Source: Candidatus Nanosynbacter featherlites (GTDB lineage: Bacteria > Patescibacteriota > Saccharimonadia > Saccharimonadales > Saccharimonadaceae). Taken from it: a stretch of DNA of 64,000 bases. The stretch lies in contig NZ_CP040004.1 in the NCBI RefSeq assembly GCF_005697565.1, positions 434,001-498,000 on the forward strand, written 5' to 3'. Position numbers and translations under genes: made by a program. The stretch's first letter is position 1, and every line of letters starts with the position of its first letter. This document shows, one piece after another, positions 57,638 through 64,000 of the stretch. The notes beneath the pieces are model-generated. The model ran no database searches and was not told the origin of the DNA. It worked only from the letters and a program-made list of their open reading frames with translations.

Positions 57638-58570
57638 TTACTCCTCTCTGGCTTTTTCTTGTAAATATTCACGAATTTGCAATGCTGCGACCGCGCCTTC
57701 GCCGACCGCCGAAGCGATTTGCATGGTCGCGCCCGAACGCACGTCGCCCGAGGCAAAGACACCAGGGACATTGGTACGCAAGTGTTCGTCAGTGACGATG
57801 TGTCCGCCGAGATCTAGTTCAACATCTGAGTCAGCCAAGAACTGCGTGTTCGGAATGAGACCGATGAAGACAAATAGCCCATCTGCAGTGAACTCTTTTT
57901 GTTCGCCATTTTGGGTTGATGTAACACCGTAAAACTTATCATCTTTGACGATAATTTCATCAGTCGTTGCACCGATATGGACGGTAATTTTGCCCTCATC
58001 GACATACTTTTGTAATTCTTTTTGCAAGACATCGCTGGCGCGTAATTCGCTGCGCACCAACAGGTCAATATGGCTGGCGTAGCGAGTCAAAAATATCGCT
58101 TCTTGCACTGCCGAGTTGCCGCCGCCAACGACGATCAAACGCTTGTCGCGATAAAAGGCGCCGTCGCACGTCGCACAGTAATGCACGCCGCGACCATACA
58201 ATTCGTCTTCACCTGGCACACCCAGCTTGCGATGATTTGAGCCGGTCGCTAACAACACAGCTTTAGTTCGCACTGGCTGACCATCAACTGTCAATTCCAA
58301 TTCGCCGTCAACTTGCTTCAGTTCCGTCACGTCACCGTACTCAATATCCGCGCCAAATCGCTCAGCTTGCTGCTGCAGCTCGGACGCCAACTTCATGCCG
58401 GTCACGCCCTCAGCAAACCCTGGGTAATTGTCAATTTGGTCAGTAATAGCCGCCATACCACCGACTACGCCCCGTTCATACAGTGTCGTTGGCACATCTT
58501 CACGCGACAGATAAATTGCTGCGGTCAACGCACTTGGACCAGCACCAACAATGATAACTTCTTTAGACAT
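57638..58570 (-). CDS. trxB: Thioredoxin reductase
   Basis: 310 residues from MSKEVIIVGAGPSALTAAIYL, preceded by AGGGGG; a longer frame is unsupported. FAD-binding GAGPSALTAAIYLSR, redox-active CATCDGAFY and NADPH-binding GGGNSAVQEAIFLTR are in the right order, with GVFASGDVRSGATMQIASAVGEGAVAAL at the end. It reduces thioredoxins. Its start overlaps the FKBP stop by 8 nt. Confidence 0.95.
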   Translation of the reverse strand: MSKEVIIVGAGPSALTAAIYLSREDVPTTLYERGVVGGMAAITDQIDNYPGFAEGVTGMKLASELQQQAERFGADIEYGDVTELKQVDGELELTVDGQPVRTKAVLLATGSNHRKLGVPGEDELYGRGVHYCATCDGAFYRDKRLIVVGGGNSAVQEAIFLTRYASHIDLLVRSELRASDVLQKELQKYVDEGKITVHIGATTDEIIVKDDKFYGVTSTQNGEQKEFTADGLFVFIGLIPNTQFLADSDVELDLGGHIVTDEHLRTNVPGVFASGDVRSGATMQIASAVGEGAVAALQIREYLQEKAREE

Positions 58571-59240
58571 TGAGCCCCCTTGACTTATAATATCGTTTGA
58601 TAATCTCTGGCATTTCTGGCTGAGGGATATCTGCTGGCTTTTCGATAGCCATGATGACAAATTTTAGTGGTGAATTGGCAGGAATTTTGTCGCCTTGACC
58701 CTGGCTGCCGTACGCTTTGTCAGCTGGAATCGTCAGTTCGCGCACGCCACCGATCTTCATCCCAACTAGGCCCTCTTTCCAACCTTGAATGACTGCAGTA
58801 TTTGCCGGACCGTTTATAGCAAACGGCGCTTTCAACTTACCATCAGCAATTGACTGGTCAAATACTTCACCCTTGGCGTTCCAGCCAATGTAATACACTG
58901 CAAATTTGGTGTCATCTTTGACTTCTGCGCCGTCACCTTCCACCAAGTCCTCTTTGCCGAGCTCTTTAACATCACCAGCTTCAAACGCACCGACCCGTGA
59001 ACCGAATTCGGCAAACTTGCTGTAATATTTATCGTTCAATTCTGCTGTCTGTGCCTCAACTTTCTTTTGGCGTTCTGTATTTGCTGCTTTATAGCTTTCT
59101 TGCGCTCGCTGTAGTTCAGCTTGATCTTTGGCTTCATTGCCCGGGGCCACCATCATGGCGATAAATCCGCCAACCGTACCCACCAACATCGTGATTGTAA
59201 TAATCCAAATTCCTATTCTTTGCGATCTTGCTATCGCCAT
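58563..59240 (-). CDS. Membrane-anchored FKBP-type peptidyl-prolyl isomerase
   Basis: 225 residues. An N-terminal membrane segment (IGIWIITITMLVGTVGGFIAMMV) is followed by a helical stalk rich in Ala, Glu and Gln, and then an FKBP domain: FAVYYIGWNAKGEVFDQSIADG, VIQGWKEGLVGMKIGGVRELTIPADKAYGSQGQGDKIPANSPLKFVI. It probably assists folding outside the membrane. First gene of FKBP-trxB-ppa; GAGGAGG and a TATAAT box lie upstream. Confidence 0.9.
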   Translation of the reverse strand: MAIARSQRIGIWIITITMLVGTVGGFIAMMVAPGNEAKDQAELQRAQESYKAANTERQKKVEAQTAELNDKYYSKFAEFGSRVGAFEAGDVKELGKEDLVEGDGAEVKDDTKFAVYYIGWNAKGEVFDQSIADGKLKAPFAINGPANTAVIQGWKEGLVGMKIGGVRELTIPADKAYGSQGQGDKIPANSPLKFVIMAIEKPADIPQPEMPEIIKRYYKSRGLNV

Positions 59241-59265
59241 ATCTCATCCTCCTCTATTTGTCCTA

Positions 59266-61071
59266 TTATACATCAACTTTTGGCTCAGCGGCAATGTCAT
59301 ACGCAGCCAACCGCTCGCCCGCTACCCCAGGATTCTTCTGTAGCTCCAGCAACTTGGCGTAGATACCATTTGTTTTGGCCAATTCATCTGGCGACCCAAT
59401 CTCATCAACTCGCCCATTTTTCAGGGTGATGATGGTATCAACCGCCGCGATAGTCGACAAGCGGTGAGCGATGATCAATGTAGTGCGGCCTTTCATCAAC
59501 CGATCAAGCGCTTGCTGCACCAAATGCTCATTTTTATTGTCCAAATTGCTGGTTGCTTCGTCCAGTATCAAGATCGGCGCGTCTTTCAACACTGCACGGG
59601 CGATGGCGATGCGCTGTTTCTGACCCCCTGAAAGCTTCAAGCCGTGCTCACCGATCTGCGTGTCGTAGCCGTAGTCCAGCTGACGAATAAACTCATCGGC
59701 GTTGGCAGCTTTGGCGGCGGCAAAAATCTCCTTGTCCGTTGCATCAGCTTTGCCGTAAGCGATGTTTTCACGAATGGTGCCCGAAAAAAGCACAGGGTCT
59801 TGGAAAACGGTTGCAATGTGTCCGCGCAAACTGCGCTGGGTCAGGTTACGAATGTCAGTGTCATTGACTGAAATAACACCACTGTCTCGCTCATATAGTC
59901 GCATCAACAAATTGGTAATTGTGGTTTTACCGCCACCAGATTCACTAACCAGAGCCACGCGTTCGCCAGCGGGAATCGTAAAGGAAATGTTATGCAGAAC
60001 GGGGCGATTTGGCACACTAGCGTATCGGAACGACACATCATCAAAGGAAATCGTCGCCTTTTCTGTGTTCAGGTGAGCCGCATCAGGCGCATCCTTAATA
60101 CCAGGTTTGAGTTCCATGGCCGCAATGAAGTCCTTACTCCCCGACACTGCTTTCTGAAAGCCGTCAACGATGAAACTCATACTAAAGAGCGGCGTTCGCA
60201 GGTTGTTGATCAAGGTGATGAGCAAAATCATCTCACCAATCGTAAACTTCTTCTCGGTCGTCTGAACAAAAATGTAGGCAAAGATGAGGAAAAAAACGAT
60301 GCTCAAAATCAGCCCACGAATGACGTCCATTTTGTGCCAATAGCGCGACTGCTTGCGCGTCACGGCGATGGTTTTACGGTAGCGTTTGGTAAAATGTCGA
60401 TACTCTAAACTTTCGCGAACATAGCTTTTGACCACTTTGATCTGTGACACCACTTCTGCAAATCGACCGCTAGCCATATCGACTTCGTGATTTTTATTTG
60501 ACTGGAAATAGCGCCATTTTTTGCTGGTCAATACCGCCAGCCAGATGAACAACGGATACAATATCAATACCAGCAGTGCCAGCTCTAAGCTGTACGTCAG
60601 GACGATACCAATTGTGATACAGCTGGTCAGAAGCATTTGCAGGAAATTGTTTGCGAACATATTCAGGAAATTACTCATCTCGGTGATGGCGCGGTTTAGG
60701 CGGTTGATAATGGTGCCTGTCAATTCCCCATCAAAATAACTTTGTGGCAGACTAAGCAAGTGGTGATAATAATGCGTCGACAACTGTGCTTTGAGCTTGG
60801 TGGACATGACGTCACCCCAGTAGCCACCTAAGTTACGAATCAACACATTGGCAACGTCAAACACCAATAGTAAAGCTGCCAGCCACAGCACCTGACCAAC
60901 GCCGATGTTATTGCCCTCCACTACCTCCACCATCAAAGTAGTAGCCCGCGATATGACATACGGCATGGCGATGCCAGTCAACGCCACTAATATCGAACAC
61001 AGGCTAATTTTGGCATAAAACGGCAACATATTGTGCGTATAGCCAAGGGTACGGAGCAGCGATTTCATCAA
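59266..61071 (-). CDS. ABC transporter, fused permease-ATPase (exporter type)
   Basis: 601 residues. Residues 1-~320 have six membrane segments (ABC type-1 fold) and the rest is the ATPase: Walker A SESGGGKTTITNLL, signature LSGGQKQRIAIARAVL, Walker B ILILDEATSNLD, His switch IIAHRLSTIA. Such homodimeric exporters move lipids, drugs or peptides. The Walker A loop has Gly-Gly-Gly where many read GSGKST, still functional. Overlaps the pheT stop by 4 nt. Confidence 0.92.
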   Translation of the reverse strand: MMKSLLRTLGYTHNMLPFYAKISLCSILVALTGIAMPYVISRATTLMVEVVEGNNIGVGQVLWLAALLLVFDVANVLIRNLGGYWGDVMSTKLKAQLSTHYYHHLLSLPQSYFDGELTGTIINRLNRAITEMSNFLNMFANNFLQMLLTSCITIGIVLTYSLELALLVLILYPLFIWLAVLTSKKWRYFQSNKNHEVDMASGRFAEVVSQIKVVKSYVRESLEYRHFTKRYRKTIAVTRKQSRYWHKMDVIRGLILSIVFFLIFAYIFVQTTEKKFTIGEMILLITLINNLRTPLFSMSFIVDGFQKAVSGSKDFIAAMELKPGIKDAPDAAHLNTEKATISFDDVSFRYASVPNRPVLHNISFTIPAGERVALVSESGGGKTTITNLLMRLYERDSGVISVNDTDIRNLTQRSLRGHIATVFQDPVLFSGTIRENIAYGKADATDKEIFAAAKAANADEFIRQLDYGYDTQIGEHGLKLSGGQKQRIAIARAVLKDAPILILDEATSNLDNKNEHLVQQALDRLMKGRTTLIIAHRLSTIAAVDTIITLKNGRVDEIGSPDELAKTNGIYAKLLELQKNPGVAGERLAAYDIAAEPKVDV

Positions 61072-63581
61072 ACAAGCTCCGCGCCGTAAGTTTGCTGCAT
61101 GGTCTGCTGGATCGATTCGATGATTGGCGTGATATCAGAATCAATCAAGGTGCGTTGGTGGCTGGTAAAGGCTAAACGGAAAGTTAGTGTCTTCGTTGAT
61201 GTGTCGTCTGGCGGCTGGTAGATGGACACCACATGAAAGGCCACGCCAATCTCCACCGCTTCAAGGACGCGGTCAATGCTTTGGGCGACGGACGCATAAT
61301 TAACGTGAGCTGGCAATTTGAGAGAAATATCGCGGCTGGTTGATGGATAGCGACTGAGCGGCTGGTAATGACTGGCACGCTTGGCGTAGACAGCCTCCAA
61401 GCCAGCCGTGTCCAAGCTCGCCGCTGCCACGTACATCGGCAGTTTGAAGTTCTTGATGACTGATTGCTTCAATTCTCCGACTATACCGATGAACTGTCCG
61501 TCAGTTGTATCAACCAATGCACTGCGTGATTGGTCAAACGGTGCCGTGACTGGGAAGTTGAGCTCCTCTTCAATTGGCTTAAACACCAGTTCGGCGCCAA
61601 GATCATGCGCCAACTGCTCAACCAAGCGACGAATTGTGTAAAATGGCGCGCCCGCTCCCGGCTTTTTGGCAGCATAGACGATGTCGGTGAACTGACTGGC
61701 TTCTGGCAGGCCATCTTCGCCCAAACCATGCATTTTGATATGCCCCTTGCCCATTTCAAACAAGGCAAATTCATCATGTCCAGCCTTGATGTTGGCGTGA
61801 ACCTTGTCGAGCAAACTCGGTAGCACCGTCAATCGGTAATATTGTAAATCAGGGCTGAGGGCGTTTGATAATTTGTATGCCTGAGCAACGTCCTGTTCAG
61901 CGTTTTTCAAAATGCGCTCATGAACGAAACTGTAGGTCAAGACTTCGTTGGCACCGGCACGCGACAAACTTTGGCGAACGGCATTTTTCAGTTCGCGGCG
62001 CGGGTTTTTCGGTGCTGATTTAATGCTACGCATTGGTAACTGGCGCGGTAGTTTATCAAAGCCATACAGCCGACCGACCTCTTCGACAATGTCCTCCGGT
62101 AGCTCAAGGTCGGTGCGCCAAAACGGCGATTGGATGCAAATGTAATCCAGTTCTTCTTCCGGACCATGACTCTTTATTTCTACGCTATTCAACAAGTCGC
62201 AAATATCATCGTCAGATAAGCCTAAGCCTAATCTTTCATTAATAAATTTACTGTCGATATCAATATTAGCTGGTGTGTATTTTCCACCAAAATAATCATC
62301 AAGCCAGTCATCAAATTGTTTTAGATCAAACACTTCACTGGCCTGTACCCCGCCGACCATACCCATCAGCTGCTTCAATACGGCAGCATTTTGGAGCGGC
62401 GACTGACCCTTATTAAACCGCGTCAGCGCGTCGGTAAAAATACCGTGGCGCATGGCTGTGCGGCGCAGCGCATACATATCAAAATTGGCGCACTCCAAAA
62501 CGATATTTTTCGTGCCATCCGAAACCTCAGTGTCGGCACCGCCCATAATTCCCGCCAGACCAATCACGCCCTCGCCATCAGCTATGACGATGTCATCACT
62601 CGTCAATTCATATTCTTTGCCATTGAGCAGACTGACCTTCTCGCCATCAAAAGCCAGCCGCGCCTCAAGTTTATGTCCGCGTAATTTATCATAGTCATAC
62701 GCGTGCGTTGGCTGCGCCGTCAGTAGCATCATGTAATTCGTGGCGTCGACAATGTTATTAATCGGCTTGCCGCCCATCGCCACCAACTGACACTGCAGCC
62801 ATAACGGACTTGGCTGCACGGTAACATCACGAATTACTACCGCCATGAACCGCGGCACTAGTTCTGGCACATCATTGATGACCGTTAACTCCAAACCCTC
62901 AGCGTTCGTGAACTGCTGGACTGATTTATACCAATCAGGGCTGGCGAACTGCTGGTGAAAAATCCCGGCAATCTCACGCGCCACGCCGAGTTGCCCAAAA
63001 CAATCCGGCCGGTGCGTAAACATCTTATTTTCAATGTCCAGTACATAATCATCCAGCCCAAACGTTTCCGCGAAACTCGCACCCGCCGTTAGCTCAACAC
63101 CCGCCGGCATGTCGTGTTCATGAATTTCAATAATCCCCTCGTGATCCGTGCCGATATCCAGCTCATCAGCCGCCGCCAACATACCTTGGCTGAGCACGCC
63201 ACGCAGCGGTCGCGCATCCAACACGAATGGCTCATCGTCATTAAAACTCGCTGGCACCGTACTTTTCGGTGGCAGCCAAATCGCCCACATTCCTGCGTGT
63301 ACATTTGGCGCGCCGCAGACCACTTGCACTAGCCCGTTCTCGTCGCGCGGCACATCCGCCACCGCACCGCCATCATCGATCTTGGTCACACTCAGCCGAT
63401 CAGCATCAGGATGTTTGACGCATTCAACCACCCGGACAATTCGCGCGCCACCATATTTAGCTTTGAGGTCGATCACTTCTTCGACACCGCCAAGCTGCTG
63501 ATTGACCCGCGCCACTAACTCATCCACGGGAGGCAATTCAAAATTAATCAATTGTTTGATAAGATTTAGGCTGACTTTCAT
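61068..63581 (-). CDS. pheT: Phenylalanyl-tRNA synthetase beta subunit
   Basis: 837 residues, full length. The N-terminal OB-type EMAP domain (VVECVKHPDADRLSVTKIDDGG), B3/B4 editing domain (LECANFDMYALRRTAMRHGI-DALTRFNKG), B5 domain and C-terminal ferredoxin-like anticodon domain (LSRYPSTSRDISLKLP) are all present. The alpha subunit gene (pheS) is not adjacent: upstream of pheT is an intergenic region and a DNA repair gene. A TATACT box lies 10 nt before the ATG. Confidence 0.95.
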   Translation of the reverse strand: MKVSLNLIKQLINFELPPVDELVARVNQQLGGVEEVIDLKAKYGGARIVRVVECVKHPDADRLSVTKIDDGGAVADVPRDENGLVQVVCGAPNVHAGMWAIWLPPKSTVPASFNDDEPFVLDARPLRGVLSQGMLAAADELDIGTDHEGIIEIHEHDMPAGVELTAGASFAETFGLDDYVLDIENKMFTHRPDCFGQLGVAREIAGIFHQQFASPDWYKSVQQFTNAEGLELTVINDVPELVPRFMAVVIRDVTVQPSPLWLQCQLVAMGGKPINNIVDATNYMMLLTAQPTHAYDYDKLRGHKLEARLAFDGEKVSLLNGKEYELTSDDIVIADGEGVIGLAGIMGGADTEVSDGTKNIVLECANFDMYALRRTAMRHGIFTDALTRFNKGQSPLQNAAVLKQLMGMVGGVQASEVFDLKQFDDWLDDYFGGKYTPANIDIDSKFINERLGLGLSDDDICDLLNSVEIKSHGPEEELDYICIQSPFWRTDLELPEDIVEEVGRLYGFDKLPRQLPMRSIKSAPKNPRRELKNAVRQSLSRAGANEVLTYSFVHERILKNAEQDVAQAYKLSNALSPDLQYYRLTVLPSLLDKVHANIKAGHDEFALFEMGKGHIKMHGLGEDGLPEASQFTDIVYAAKKPGAGAPFYTIRRLVEQLAHDLGAELVFKPIEEELNFPVTAPFDQSRSALVDTTDGQFIGIVGELKQSVIKNFKLPMYVAAASLDTAGLEAVYAKRASHYQPLSRYPSTSRDISLKLPAHVNYASVAQSIDRVLEAVEIGVAFHVVSIYQPPDDTSTKTLTFRLAFTSHQRTLIDSDITPIIESIQQTMQQTYGAELV

Positions 63582-63650
63582 ACTAGCTACTAGTATATCA
63601 CCTTATCTGTAACTATTCGACTTTTGTAGAGCCAGGCTGCAGGCTGGCGA

Positions 63651-64000
63651 TTACTGGCGATATTCTTTCGCTTTATATTTGGCAATGACATCCTGCTGTT
63701 TGGGCGTAAACCGCCGTGATTCGCGCATTTTTTGGTAGGCTTTGTTGCGCGTCCAAGCGTCAATATGTCCGTTTTCTAGTTCAGCCAGCGTCAGCTCAAA
63801 AAACTGCACCGCCGCCGTAGCGTATAGCCAAGCCAGTGCCATTTTGACATAGTAGCCGTCGTGGGTGATATTTCGCAGTGCGGCAAAAACTTGATCGACA
63901 TGCGATTCATCCAAAAAATTAGTCATCAAAGAAACCACACCGTAGCGAACTGTAAATTCAGCCTCGCTCTGCAAACATTCTAGTGCAAAATCCCACCACG
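63651..64000 (-). CDS. DNA alkylation repair protein (AlkD-like), C-terminal part; 5' end outside window
   Basis: The frame is open to the right edge of the window, so the start codon lies beyond 64000. The visible ~116 residues contain WWDFALECLQSEAEFTVRYGVVSLMTNFLDE, the HEAT-repeat pattern of AlkC/AlkD proteins (usually xxRRxAVVxL), then YVKMALAWLYATAAVQFFE, a helical end, and TRNKAYQKMRESRRFTPKQQDVIAKYK, typical of the AlkD tail. It removes alkylated bases from DNA. It is upstream of pheT on the same strand, with its own stop 70 bp before the pheT start. Confidence 0.75.
   Translation of the reverse strand, partial: WWDFALECLQSEAEFTVRYGVVSLMTNFLDESHVDQVFAALRNITHDGYYVKMALAWLYATAAVQFFELTLAELENGHIDAWTRNKAYQKMRESRRFTPKQQDVIAKYKAKEYRQ

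Noticed and set aside
63600-63650. Terminator between the DNA alkylation repair gene and pheT
   Set aside because: GCCAG and CTGGC can pair, but no T tract follows on the minus strand, so support is too weak to call.
1-64000. CRISPR array or prophage
   Set aside because: No regularly spaced direct repeats, integrase, terminase or portal genes were found on reading through the window.

Overview
The window looks like the chromosome of a small-genome member of the Candidate Phyla Radiation, most likely Candidatus Saccharibacteria (TM7). This rests on gene content: a partial sugar pathway without a full set of biosynthetic operons, a split transketolase, an isolated argG-argH pair, a lone type IV pilus ATPase, many small membrane proteins and tight ATGA/TGATG gene overlaps. 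No rRNA, CRISPR array, integrase or insertion sequence was recognised. The assignment is an inference; no marker tree could be run.

Layout. 1-4.6 kb: a partial metallophosphoesterase, a GH13 glucosidase, an AT-rich gene with a TIR-like sensor domain (probable defence gene) beside three tRNA genes. 4.7-10.1 kb: minus-strand tyrS-HAD-recG-phospholipase-like-rsmD. 10.2-20 kb: a class A penicillin-binding protein, then a minus-strand nusA-clpC-metalloprotease-like-radA-PIN/TRAM block in which clpC is split by a frameshift. 20-31 kb: two unknown proteins, a secreted HNH nuclease, an M1 aminopeptidase, an RNase HII-YraN fusion, rplS, a thioredoxin-like gene broken by an amber codon, and malic enzyme. 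29.7-44 kb: pilus ATPase, trmH-type methyltransferase, dnaE, galU, the gatCAB operon and uvrB. 44-47.5 kb: argG-argH behind an apparent arginine attenuator, and a LOG-family gene. 47.4-55.4 kb: sugar metabolism (PfkB kinase, class II aldolase, split transketolase, rpe, rpiB, GAPDH) and an MFS transporter. 55.4-64 kb: RelA/SpoT homologue, a structured RNA element, ppa, trxB, FKBP, ABC exporter, pheT and a partial DNA alkylation repair gene.

Four signals stand out. (1) Three plus-strand cassettes (24757-25211, 26278-26668, 49873-50220) share a promoter, a nested hairpin leader whose outer stem covaries, and a 64-68 nt 3' element with two crossing stems, but carry unrelated short ORFs. The third ORF contains perfect palindromes of 34 and 22 nt, and the first has three strong hairpins. 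I know of no named family that matches. (2) An 18-codon leader ORF with four consecutive Arg codons lies before a terminator and a competing antiterminator upstream of argG: a classic attenuator layout. (3) About twenty transcription units have a -10 box, usually extended (TGnTATAAT), only 6-9 nt (mostly 6-7) before the start codon, implying leaderless mRNAs and correcting many start sites. (4) A 110-nt three-way-junction RNA fold lies between relA and ppa.

The metabolic genes suggest triose and pentose phosphate interconversion (fba, gap, tkt, rpe, rpiB) with malate oxidation to pyruvate, fed by scavenging: glucosidase, aminopeptidase, secreted nuclease and MFS transporter.
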